Shown: piece by piece, positions 1 to 12,700 of the stretch
Layout of the letters: each line of letters starts with the position of its first letter
How positions within the stretch are numbered: position 1 is the first letter of the stretch
Assembly (NCBI GenBank): GCA_036023115.1
Contig: JAYKKT010000041.1
Span: 5,481,501-5,545,500 of the forward strand
Direction of reading: 5' to 3'
DNA: 64,000 bases
DNA from: Brasenia schreberi
Taxonomy: Eukaryota; Streptophyta; Magnoliopsida; Nymphaeales; Cabombaceae
The notes under the pieces: model-generated
What the model saw: only the letters and a program-made list of their open reading frames with translations
Databases searched by the model: none
What the model was told of the DNA's origin: nothing
Translations under genes and position numbers: made by a program

Positions 1-123
1 TGCTTAGGTACATTTATTTTATGTGATCTTATTTCCTTATACTATTAATGATTATGTATGCATATAGATGTATGCATACATATACACATATAATACTGCT
101 TATTGTTAAAATGTAAAATTGTA

Positions 124-2556
124 CAACAACAACAACAACTAAGCCTTTTCCCATACTAGACGGGGTCGGCTACATGGATTCTTTGTTTCCACAGATCCCT
201 ATGGTGTGCCATGTTAGTAGTTAACTCACAATAAGCTAGATCATTATTTATTGTTTCTTTCCAATACTTTTGTGGTCGTCCTCTAGCTCTTTTAATACTT
301 TCCAAATTTAGTTTTTCATACCTTCTTAAAGGTTCTTCTTTTGATCTTCTTTATATATGTCCAAACCATCTTAAACGATATTCTCTCATTTTATCCTCTA
401 TTGGTGCCACTCCTAATTTGTTTCTAATAACCTCATTATGTATACGGTCTTTTCTCGTATGACCACTCATCCATCTCAACATCTTCATTTTTATCACAGA
501 CATCTTTTGTACATGTTGATGATTAACTGCCCAACACTCAGAACCATAAAACATGGCATTCCTAATTGCTGCTCTATAATATTTACCTTTTAACTTTAAT
601 GGTATCTTCTTATCACAAAGAATACCTGATGCTCCTCTCCATTTTAACCAACTAGCATTAATTCTATGCGTAACATCTCCATCAATTCTTTCATCACTCT
701 GAAAAATTGACCCTAGGTATTTAAAACTTTCCATTTAGGGGATGCAATGTGTGCCAAGTTTTCTATGTCCTCTAAGGTAACTAAATGATCAAACTTACAT
801 TCCATATATTCTGTCTTTATTCTACTAAGTCACAGGCCTTTGCTTTCTAATGCTTCTCTCCATAGTTCCAATTTTCTATTAACTTTTTCCTTAGACTCCT
901 CCACTAATACAATGTCACCAAGAATATATTTTGTTATCTCATAATCACCATTATAAATAAATATGGACTTAAAGTTGATCCTTGATGTACCCCAATATTA
1001 ACTTCAAAGAAGTCTGTCATTCCTTCATGAGTCCTCACACATGTTTTTGCATCATCATACATGTCTCTAATAAGGTTAATGTATGTCAATGGGATACCTC
1101 TTTTTACCAAAGTTCTCCAAAGAACCTCCCTTGGTACCCTATCATAAGCTTTTTCTAGATCAATAAATATCATGTGAAAGTCTTTCTTTTTCGCTCTGAA
1201 ATGTTCCATAAAACGTCTCAAAAGGTGAATCGCTTCAACAGTAGATCTGCTTGGCATGAATCCAAATTGGTTCTCTATTGTACTTGATACTTGTCTTAAC
1301 CTACGTTCGATAATTCTTTCCCACAATTTCATAGTATGACTCATTAACTTGATACCTTGATAATTCACACAATTTTGAATATCTCCCTTGTTCTTATATA
1401 TAGGTATTAGTGTACTTGCTCTCCATTCCTCGGACATCTTTTGGTTTTTTCATATTTCATTAAATAGTCTTGTGAGCCAAGTGTTTCCTTTTTGTTCTAG
1501 TATTTTTCAAACTTCTATAGGAATATTATCTGGTCCTACCGATTTACCACCCTTAATATGTTTAAGAGCCTCTTTGACTTCATTCTTTTGAATACGTCGG
1601 TAGAAATTGTGGTTTATATACTTTTCTGATTTGGCTAACTCTCCTAAGCTAATACTAACATCTTTATTTTCATTAAAAAGCTTATAAAAATAGTTTTTCC
1701 ATCTATTTCTTATATCATCATTTACCACTAGAATTTTTTAATCCTCGTCCTTGATGCATCTAACATAATTAGGATCTTTAATTTTCTTATCTCTAGCCCT
1801 AGCTATCCTAAATATATCTCTTTCACCTTTTTTGAGTTGAGTTTTTTATATAAATCCTCCCAAATTTTAGCTTTTGCTTCACTCACGGCCTTTTTCGCTT
1901 CATTCTTTGCTTTCTTATAAGCCTCTAAAGTTTCACTAGTTTTCTTAGCATAATGTATTTTGTAACATGCCATCTTTGCCTTGATTTTATTTTGCACTAC
2001 TTTACTCCACCACCAAGCTTCTTTTTGTGCTGGTACACCTCCCTTAGATACACCTAATACATCTTTCGCCACTTTCCTAATATGTATAGCCATATTGTTC
2101 CACATATCATAGGGTGTACCAACATAATTTCAAACATCTCCTTGAAGGACTTTATGTTTAAATATATCTTCTTTCTTGCTTTTGAGGTTCCACCATTTAG
2201 TCCGAATAGCTTGATGCACTCTTTCTTCTTTGTCCATTTTTTTATTTGTAAATCCATAACTGTCGATGTTGGGTGGTTAAACTTTCTTCTGGAATTACCT
2301 TGCAATCTTTACAACACACTCTATCTTTTTTTCTACAAATAAAGTAATCAATTTGTGTTTGTGATAAGCCACTCTTATAAGTAATTAAATGTTCATCTCG
2401 TTTTTTCAAGATTGTATTGACTATAAAGAGATCAAATGCCATAGCAAAATTTAAAATCTCCCCACCTTCCTCATTTATATCCCCAAAACCAAAGTTTCCA
2501 TGAATCCCTTGATATCCTAATGCCTCTTTATCGACATGTCCATTTAAGTCTCCGTG
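124..2556 (-). mobile_element. RTE LINE, 5'-truncated, with 16-bp target duplication
   Basis: The (GTT)n tail at 124-139 is next to AAAATGTAAAATTGTA (108-123), repeated exactly at 2557-2572. The copy begins inside the endonuclease (GGDLNGH region) and includes [92 protein letters not shown] and the C-terminal [15 protein letters not shown]. The catalytic FADD segment is missing: a deletion near 925-945 joins the KEKV and DEL regions. It lies in the methyltransferase intron upstream of 2708. Confidence 0.93.
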
Positions 2557-2707
2557 AAAATGTAAAATTGTATTTCAACATTTTTACCTTTCAAGCCTTA
2601 TGGCTTGATTATGTAAAACCCTTGCTTTTGAGAGGTTAACTGTATTCAGGTATATACCTGTTATTTTGCTTACACTGATCACTTCATTTATCTCGAATTG
2701 TTTTTAG

Positions 2708-3067
2708 TGTTCAAATAGTTCCTGCCGCATAGCTTATCATCCATTATGTGCACGTGCTGCAGACCTCTGTGTGGAGGTAAGTCTTTTGTTTCCTATGCTC
2801 CTTGAGTTTTCTGTTTTACCTTTTCACGCATGACCACCAATTGATCTGACATATTGCTCCTGATGCAGCTTGAGGACGAGGAGAATATCCTTCATCTCCT
2901 CTTTGCTGATGAGGATGATGATCACTGTATCCGTCTTCTTTCTTTCTGTAAGAAACATAGGCAATCATCAAACAAGAAACTTATGGCCGACAAACAGGGA
3001 CATAGATCAGTGCTACATTCTCCTAGTTATACTCCTTCCAGTAATTGTTCAGGATGTGCCCGTGCTG
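2708..3067 (+). CDS. ATX1/ATX2-like: ATX exons: end of extended PHD finger
   Basis: The first exon, 2708-2776, follows an acceptor TTTTTAG and reads [14 protein letters not shown], the closing Cys/His part of the ePHD zinc fold. The second exon, 2869-3067, starts after TGATGCAG and reads [12 protein letters not shown], then [17 protein letters not shown], then SGCARA. It ends on a split Glu codon (G/AA) completed by the exon at 3343. The phases agree across all three exons. Confidence 0.9.
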
Positions 3068-3676
3068 GTAAAGCATTTAAACTTGCTGCTTTTCTGTGAA
3101 GTTTCTTTCCCCCTCAGATTCCTCTATAGATTCTAGTGCCGTTCAGCTACATGTTCTATTAAACATCTGGCTTTAATAAAATTCCTTTTGCTGCTGTTAT
3201 TCCAATTCGGAATAGTTTTCATATGCTTTAATATTTTGCTATTTTTTATGCCTGAACTTCATCCAGCTATCTACTTTATTTACTTGAACTGCTAAACCTG
3301 TCCATCTAGTGTTATCTGATATTTCTTTGTGCTTTTAAGCAGAACCTTATGATTCTCTTGGTAGAAGGGGGCGTAAAGAACCTGAAGCCTTAACAGGTGC
3401 ATCCTTCAAGTGTTTGTACGTAGAGAACAGACCTTATATAGTCGGTGGCTACCGCCAAAATGGGATGCCTGAGGACACTTATTCTAGTTGCATCCTCTTT
3501 CCGAATTATCATTCCATAGTCCATCACCAATTGGAAAGGCCTCGCTTTCTTTCTTTGCCTGAGAAGTACGAATACATGAAGGCTACCTTAAAGAAGAGAC
3601 TCGTATTTGGTTCTCTCTCTCTCTCTGTGTGTGTGCGTTCATGTGTGGATGCATAAGTGCTTGCTGCCTTTTACAA

Positions 3677-3721
<45 letters not shown>

Positions 3722-6700
3722 CGTTCATTTTGGATGCATAAGTGCTTGCTGCCTTTTACAAGTTTCTGCCTGTTAGAAGCATAACTATTGTTATCATGGT
3801 TTGTGTAATTCAAAGCATGTTGCGTCTGCCTTAACCAAATCAGTCATCTGATTCTTTTACGTTGGTTGCATGAAGTTGTTTATTTTTTGCTTATAGCCTA
3901 TAAATGCTATTCTTGAAGCTCTTGTTTACTTGCAAATTGACTACAGTCCAGCTAACCCTTGGTAAAAGTGCTATTAGAATTCTTCCAGGAAATGTATTCA
4001 TGTGCTATGTCAATGTTTGCTATATCAACCTGCACCCAGAGTATTGGCTCACCTGGCAGGGCTCTCCGACTCCCATGATGCAGGTCATGATGCAGGTGGT
4101 AAGTTCGAATCTAGGAAGGGGAGTAGGGTGGGGGTGCATGTGTGTGTGTATGTCTTGGGCTTTGGCCTCCTTTTGTGACAATGAAAAAAAGGGTTAGCTA
4201 TACCAACCTATATTATAAAAGCAGACCCACTTTTTTCTCTTTGTCACTTACACCTAGAAAATATTCAACCATCTCATCTTAGAAACCATAGCCCGAGAAT
4301 TTCAAGAAATACCTCTTGATGTACTTTCAGCAACAGCTTTTTGCCTCTTTCCTTCCTACCTTTTGTTGCATTCTCGACAAAAAAGGATGCGCTATGTTAT
4401 GGGGCAATCAGTTGGTAAGTTCTCCTCTGAAAAGTGAGTCTTTCCTTTATCGGGCCTCTTGTGTTGGCAAGAGGACTCTGGTGGAAGCTTGTTAGGGAAT
4501 GCGAGCTACCAAATTTCTGTAAGTCCTTTCTGAAAGGAAAGAGCCATAGATTGCCTTCTTGATAGTTCAGCATTATTAATAGTTACAGCCCAAGTAGTGA
4601 AGCCACATAATGTGCTTCTACAATCACTGAATATAATAATTGAACTCAAGAAATGCGATAAGTGAATACAAGAAAAACTAACTAAATACTGACTAAACAC
4701 CATAACTGAATACTAACTGAACACTAACTGCATCTTTCAGTTTCCTCCAACATCTCCTATGGTTTGGGAACCAAATTCCTTGGTGGCAGCAACTACCCTA
4801 TAACTACTGCTCTACGAGCAGTTTAGGTGTTGTGTTGGCACCAAGTACCCTGTATCTGCTTGGGAACAGTTCAGGTGTTGTGTTGGAACTCATGTTTCAT
4901 GAGTTCTCTGCTAGTCTCTCTCTAGCTTGACTTTCACCACCAAATTTGTTCGTGATCACGTTATCTAAATTGTGCAGATTAGATCATTATTATCATCCTC
5001 AGCTTTGATGTCCACCATTTATTCGTTAGATATCTCTTTGTTGGGGCACGTGCTTGGGGTTTCATTGTGATGAGTGGCTTAGTTCTAGTAACTAGGGTGA
5101 TGCATGCAAATTGTATGATGCAATCTCCAAAAGAAAAGAACATTCTGATGATGGTGAGTTAACATCCCTCGTGTCATTGCATATAGTATTCTGATCTAGG
5201 ATGGTGCAATTCTAGTATAGGACACTAAAATGACTAACAAAAAATTACTGGTTCTGGCGACTTACAATTTTTGACTGTGAAAATTTGAACAAACGTTGGT
5301 GTTGTCAGGACATGGTAAAGAGATTGATCACATGAGGCAACTTCTTGTATATTTCATGATAGTGTGGGCTTAGTTTGTTGAGTCTTTGGTAAAAACCTGA
5401 TTCATTTTGATGTACTTTTCACTTTATGATGTGTAAGACTCTAGATACTCAAATAAGGAACATCTTATTCAGCTTTGGAGATAATCTTTTTCATCTAACT
5501 TTATATTTGTAATTTGAAAGCCTTCTTCGTTATCTGAACCAACATTCTCACCATAATCTACCATTTTCCCTCTTTTAGTCATGACAGTTAATCCCTATTT
5601 CAGGGGTTGAAATAAAATTTTCTTGCTTTTTCAATGATTACTTTTCCTTATTTCTGGAAAAGTTTTTTAGAAACAACCCTGATTAAAATCCACGTAACCC
5701 TAATCACCTCTTCTTCTTCAAATTCACCGTAGAAATGCTTTAATCTCATAGATTAGGCTCTGATACCATATTGAAATACAACCCAAATAGAAATAATAAC
5801 AAACCAAGCAAGAAATACCATCAAAATAATGCAAGGAGGTGTCAGCGTCACCATGGGTAGCCGCCCCCTCTCTCTTATTCCATTCACTTGAAAAACATGG
5901 TACACTTAGGACATTACTTATACTAGTTTATAACTTAAAAGACGTAAATGTCCCTAATTAGTAAAACTAATAATATTTAGCTCCAATAGATCAAAATCTG
6001 ATCCATTGAGATTCGTATGATCCAAATACACAAAAATAAATTCACAAACATAAATAAAAGAGAATATCCAACAGAAGAGTCCCCCCTCGAATGCCCATGA
6101 AGGATACGATGAGTATAAAGTACGAGACTTCAGTATCAGTTTTATCATGCATGTGATAACTTGTACCTTGACCTTCATCTTATTTTGATTATTACAATAA
6201 TATGTACATTGCAGCAAATGTGTGTCAGGTTTTGAATGCATAAACCATATTATGGATTTAGATATATTTTTTTATATTTCAAGTGGGGTTTGTTCATTGA
6301 TGATAACTCTCTTTCTAATTTCTTTGGTAACCTCTCCTTTTTGTTCTTACTACTTGCATAGAACTTCCTGAAAATTTGGCATTTCAATCACCTAACATCT
6401 GATTTCACCAAATCACTATTTGTTAACGAATTGCAGGGAAATCAGCGATTCATGGCTTTGGTGTTTTTGCAAAGCGTGCTCATGGAGCTGGTGACATGGT
6501 GAATTGATATAGTTTTTGGATGTATCATGTACATATTTGTGCATGCATACCTGTTCTCTTTTGGATGATCCAATGATCGCTTATTCTTTTCCTGTTCTAG
6601 ATCATTGAGTATACAGGCGAGCTTGTCAGGCCAATAATTGCAGATATACGTGAAAATCTTATCTACAATTCACTTGTGGTATGTGAATATTTTGGTTGTC

Positions 6701-9700
6701 CCTTAAATAAGCTGCTAGCACGGAATTCTGATGCATTTAGCTATTTTAAGTAACCACTTTCCTTGCATTGGGTCTCCAAAACTGCTGAGGAGCAATGTTT
6801 ACTTTTCCTCAATGGAAGGTGCTTTTATTGCTTAGCCATAATTATGGATGGAGACATAGCATGCACCCATACACAAGCATCACTAGCCACCCTATTTGTC
6901 ATACATTTGTACTTGTAAAATGTGGCATGGTATGATCCAAGTCTGCATTACTGGTAAACAAGCGAACCCTTTCTGGTCCTTGAGTATCAAATTGTTACCT
7001 GAAACCTATAATAAACAAAGAGTCCTGTTTGCATTAAGCTGGTCAGTAGCATTTAGGCTTTTAATTTTATTCAGTTTTCTTCCTTAGCCATGTTTGTGCA
7101 ATAATATGAAATGTGCCTTTTGTCACAACTCATGTCTGAAGTCTTGATTGGATGTGACATTTCATTATTTTCTTAAATAACAGTGGCTTCTATTTACGGT
7201 TTAAACTGTTAGCAAACACAGGTATGAAAACATGAAATCAAACTTTATTGAATAATAAGATAATCCATACACAATGAGCCACACATGGCTTGAAAAATAA
7301 TGTTACACATGATGTGTTTATATACACATGAATTTGCCGTTAATTAGCATCCAATGGCTATAAAACTAACCGTTAGATGCTTGCTGGTTGTGAAGGTTTC
7401 GCTTAATGGCTAGTTTGGGCCCTATTAGTTGGGTCTGCTGGCCCGACCTTGCTGACCTTTGGATCTAGTGACCTTGTTGGCCCTAGTGCCTCAGCTATCC
7501 CTTCTTAACACCTCCCCTCAAATTTATAGTGTCAATTGATAGTTTGTTAGAGAGTCATTGATGCTTTATATCTCTCTCCCCTCAAATGTACTGTGTCAAT
7601 TGATAGTTTGTTAGACAGTCATTGATGCTTTATATCAGTGTTGTCTGACGCGTATCGTATCGCGTATCGCTGGGCTTCACGATACGGGCGTATCGTATCG
7701 TATCGTACTTTAATATTAAAATAATAAGAAAATTATTTTAAAAATCAAGAAAATTAGTAAAAATCTGAAAAAAATCTGGAAAAATCTGATAATTTCTTTA
7801 AATTCATATAATGCAAAGTTGAGCACAGATTGAACATTCAACATTGAACAATTGGATCCAAAATTACATATTTTGAAGCAAAAAATGAAATACATTTACA
7901 TTTTACATATTTTAATTTGTATCAGGATTATTAACTAAATAATCTTCATCTTTTACTTGTTAAAGATTCAAAGTTTCTCATCACCTTCTGCTTTAAAATG
8001 AAAATCTTCATCTCCTTCGTGATGTTGTTGCACTTCAAATTAATTCATGCAATGTCTTCTTTGGTTAGTAGTGCATTTTCTTCGTTATCTTCCATAATCC
8101 ACTCATCTAATATATCAAAATTAACAAACTGCTATCTTTGTACATGTAGTTGTCATATTTGCTAATTTTCATATGTGAGCAAAACAATGAGCTCAATTTC
8201 TTTGATTATTGACTCTATGACACCTCAGTGATGTGATATTATTACTTGATGATATCCCTTTTTCTCTTACAATTAGCTTTTTAACTAATGCTTGAGCTTC
8301 ATTTCTCACTTCACAGACTGAGTTAAGCCTCACACACGTTGATCATGTTCAACTCAATGGAAGTCACGTAAGGTGAACCCTAAAATAGCGAAGTTGTGAA
8401 ATGCCCACTCAATGAACCGAGACAACCAAATGTTTTTAATTGTTTGCGATCTCATGAAATTAGAAACTGCTAGCAGAAATATACCTAAAAGTTGGCAACA
8501 GAAAGGAAAATGATTTTGTCACAATTTTTATTTGTTTATAAATTATTTTTATTCAATAAATAAAATTATAAACCCAAATTACAAGCATAGGGAAGTGAAG
8601 AGAGGCCAGAAACCTGCAAAAAAAAAAATAAAATAAAAAAATTTGGAAAAAAAAAATTTGAAAAAAAAGTTTTTGAAAAAAAAAATTTGGGCGTATCGCC
8701 CGTATCGTATCGTGGCTACGTATCGCATCGTGGCTTCCCACGATACGATACGTATCGCACCATATCGTACGATACGGTGCGATACAGATAACACTGCTTT
8801 ATATCTCTCTTCAATACTTTTCTTTTTTGTTTCTTTGCCCAAGTTTACATGTGTCTTCCAATCCTTTATTTGATTACTTCAAAGAAAACTTCTAGAATAA
8901 AACTTTACTGATAGTAATTAAAATCTTGAAAATAATACAAACCTAAAATCTAAGAAGTTTTCAAGATATGTTGCTAAAAGCATAAGAAAAGGTTCTAAAA
9001 ACATTGATCACCTAAGTAGGATTCTCTAATATGACAAATAAGTTCATGAGTCATAACAAATTACAGATATTATAATAGGCTAATATGTATAAATGATTCA
9101 TTAAGCACCAACCGAGCTTTTACGGCTAAGCTCGAACAATAAAAAACTTTAAGGCTAAGCTTCAACCCGAGCCTTAAGGCTAAACTCGAACCATCAAAGG
9201 CTTTAAGGCTATGCTCCAAATATCAAAAGCTTTAAGGCTAAGCTTCAACCATAAAAAAGCTTTGATGCTAAGCTTCAACTTGAGCTTTTACGGCTAAGCT
9301 CGAATCATCCAAATCTTTAAGACTAAACTTCAACCAATAAATCAATCTCATCAAATCACGAAGGCCCTTAAATAAATCACTAGCCCAAAATAGTTAAGGC
9401 TAGAGAAGGGAAAAAAGCCTTAGTCAAAATAAAAGTTGAGAAGGAAAATTTTGATATTAGGATGAGATGAAAATATTATTTTCATAAACTTTTCAATGAG
9501 AGCACAAGCGCCCAAATTACATTAGCAGAATGAACTTGCTGAAGAGCATACACCAATCATGCCATCTATTTGTGGCAGTAGACGATATTTCTCTAAAAGT
9601 AAGAAAAACTATTATGAGAAGGAATCACTTAATTTATGATATTAGTTGATGTTATATAGATGAGCAATAAGATATAAGAGGAATGGAGTATATTGATACC

Positions 9701-12700
9701 CATATAAAAGAAGAAATGAAATTTCTGAAGCTCATTGTAATGGTATCAAGTTAATCATACTATATAACTATGGGAAAAAGTTACTTAGAGAAAGTCGAGC
9801 CAAGTATCTAGTACAACATAGAATCAATTTGGATTTATATACAAGAAATTTACTGTTTGGGCTATTCACTTATTACGTCTTGTATGCAATTTAGGGTTAA
9901 GAAAAAGAACGCCTACATGGTGTTCATTGATTTGGAAAAAGGTTATAATTTAGTTTGGCTGTTTATGATCTAACAAAGTGTCAAGATAAAGTATGTCATT
10001 TGGAGATGACATTGTGTTGGTGGATGAAAAAACAAGAGTTAATAATAAACTAAAATTGTTGAGAAAAACCTTAGAAAACAAAGAGCCTTTGACTTAATAG
10101 AAAAATATAAGGTTAGTGTCTAAAAAAGATGGAAGTATTGATAGAGGTATTACACATAAAATTAATGTAAGTTGTCTCAAATGAGAAAATGCCTCAGGTA
10201 CTATTTTTTGTCAGTAAAATATCACTTGAATTAAAAGTCAATTATTATAAAGTAGTCGTGAGATGTTGAAGTGGATTTGTTAGCATGTAGACTAGATATG
10301 TAATGAGGTTATTAGGAAAAGAGTTGGTTTAGTGACAATAGAAGATAGGTTGAGAGACAATTAAGTTGTTTTCAATATGTGGAGAGGTCAACACATAAAG
10401 CTCCAACTAAAAGGTGTGAGAAATTGGATGGTGGGCACTTTAGAACAGGGAGAGGGAGCTGTAGGCCCTTAAAGTGTTGGAAGCATGAAATAAAACATAA
10501 TCTTGCCTTTTTGGAGTTAAATGCTAATATAGCACAAGATTGAGCTCAGTGGCTATTAAGAATCCATTTAGAAGCTTAACAAGGGAGAAGGCTTGGATTT
10601 CGTTTTGGATTTTCCCTTTATGTTTCTTGTTTTCTCTGCTTCTCAATGTTCTTATGTTTCTTGTTCGTTTCCTTTCTTGTTCATGTTTCCTTCTCTGTAT
10701 TTCTTCTTCTTCTACCTTTCTACTTTCTCTTTTGTGCTAACTTTTGGCATACTTATGTGTTGCTGAACTAATTTCAATTTGCACACATAATTATTTTGTC
10801 TACACCATGATTTTATGTGTCATTTTACATTTAAGTTTCATGATAGTTTCTAATCTTTTGTGCTTAATTTATGTTGGTAATTTAAAGATTTAATTTTAAA
10901 GTTTCTAGACATGTTTTACTTTGTTGATTCTATGTGCTTCATAGAATAAACTAACTATATTTCTTGTTCTTACACCATGCTGCTAAGAAACACTATTAAC
11001 AAGACTAGAAGTAATATGTCAGACTTGTTGCTTTAGGAAAGTGTTAGAGGTAGTGTCAAAATGGAAAAGCGGCTTGTTTGAGACCCCACTTCCTAAAGAA
11101 TTTTTCCTAAAATACTTTGTAGAGAAGCTTTTGTAAATGTTGGTTCTTTTGATATGTATTCTTAATTCACATTCATTATAGCATCTCTGTAGAAGGCGAT
11201 GGATGGGTATGAATGGCTATAAGTTGCCAACCGTGTTTATATGGGCTAAAAATTTCAGATCTTAATGTTAACCATAATCTTTGAATGTTGCTTTTGCTGT
11301 CTTATTTTCTCATTTTGGAGCTCGTTTTTATCACACATTTTCTTTTTCCTTCCTAGAAGAATGAAAGCTGTTTTCTGTTTTCAATGGTATAAGTGTATGA
11401 TCCCTTTTGTGATTGCATAATAGATGCCAAACCAAAGATGTAACCTGTGGGCAAATACTCTCTTATGTGTTTATTCCTGATATTACTTTGTAAACTTTCT
11501 TATTTTAATCTGCCATGATATATAATATCAGAGTCATCATTTGCTCTCCATACTAGACTACCCTTTCGGATTGTGCGGTAACACCTAGTTGAATCATCTT
11601 GGTGCCATTTGATGTTTCTGTTTCTAATGGTGGATAGTAAACTTTTTCCTCTTCAGGGTGCTGGAACATACATGTTCCGAGTAGATGACAAACGGGTTGT
11701 TGATGCTACAAGGGCTGGGAGCCTTGCTCATTTGATCAATCATTCTTGTGAAGTAAGTTTACTAGCCATTATTTTATGTCTTGCATCTAACATATATTGT
11801 ATGGAAACCAAAAGTAGAATAAAATAACCTGTTAGAGCCGGGCTAGTAGGGCCCAACGAGTAGGGCCCAAACTAGTCGTTGGGCCAGCCTTTCACAACTA
11901 GCAAGCATCCAACGGCTAGTTGGTAGATGTTGGCTAACGGCTTATTCATGTGTATATAAACACATCATGTGTAACATTGTATACTAATCCTTGTGTGACC
12001 GATTGTGTATGGATTATCTAATTATTCAATAAAATGAATTCATGAATTTTTACCTTATTTCTAACATGGTATTTGAGTTTGTTAGAGCCGTTGCAAGCCA
12101 CCACTAATGTTGCAGACCTGTTGGTGGCATCCACTTGGGAGGTAGCAGCATGCGGTGGTAGTGATGAGTCGCAACTGAAGGGCAGTTCCGATAAGCGTGC
12201 AATGGTCATGCGGCAAGGCGAGAGGCTGAGGGATAGTGAAGAGAAGGGATGACAGTGGGGTTGTTGATCATGGTCAAAATACAGTTTTGAGCATATTCGG
12301 TGATTGTTTAATTTGAGGATGGTGGCGAGGTGATTCATGGTGAATGCTGATGATGTTGGGTTTTTGAAGTGATGTGGTGGCAGGGTGGCTCCGATAGTGG
12401 CAGAGGGGCATCCAATGGAGAGAGGGAGTTAGGGAAGCAAAGGGGCTTCAATTTTAGGCATACAAGCGACGAGGGAAAAGTTGTTGGTGGGCATGGATAG
12501 CAATGAAGGGTTGCTCGTGGGCATGGACAACAGTGACCACGTTTATGGCGGTTGAGGCGGAGAACTGGGTTTGCGGTCACATGTTTGCACACAGAGAGAG
12601 AAAGACAGATGTTGATTCACTTGGGGAAGAGAGGAAGGAAGGTAGAGGGGACTCATTTATATGTAGTCAGGTCATGGATCCGGTCTTGATCTAGATCGGG

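Larger units (their letters stand above)
3610..6436 (+). other. ATX intron (2.8 kb) with CT repeat and an LTR relic
   Basis: The intron begins with a CT/GT-rich stretch that is tandemly duplicated (see the repeat at 3610-3765). The stretch 3770-5750 has no coding region that I recognise; it holds only short local repeats, such as two partial copies of a CAGTTCAGGTGTTGTGTTGG-like segment near 4818-4888. A Copia-type LTR with a primer-binding site lies at 5757-6073. Its acceptor is TTGCAG at 6431-6436. Confidence 0.75.
6679..11656 (+). other. ATX intron of 5.0 kb with LTR, hAT, tandem repeats and old RTE
   Basis: The intron carries, in order: a minus-strand 3' LTR with polypurine tract (7207-7522), a 64-bp tandem repeat cut by a defective hAT (7514-8810), a degenerate tandem array (9106-9340) and a decayed RTE (about 9430-10575). 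I see nothing identifiable in 6679-7206 or 10580-11656. Confidence 0.75.

Noticed and set aside
122..140. CAACAACAACAAC runs at several sites as ordinary microsatellites
   Set aside because: Each adjoins AGGCTTAG/CTAAGCC of the RTE 3' end, so they are LINE tails rather than independent simple repeats.
3583..3813. A minus-strand frame with Arg-Glu repeats
   Set aside because: It is the translation of a CT/GA simple repeat in an intron.
8553..8873. Several short frames with RYGPYRTIR-like repeats
   Set aside because: These are translations of the GATACG arrays of a hAT end, not proteins.
9106..9340. A CRISPR-like array
   Set aside because: Units and spacers vary in length and sequence, spacers are not unique, and the context is a plant intron.
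12018..12694. Overlapping frames on both strands after the 11830 LTR
   Set aside because: No gag motif or conserved domain is visible. They could be leader sequence, and coding is not supported.
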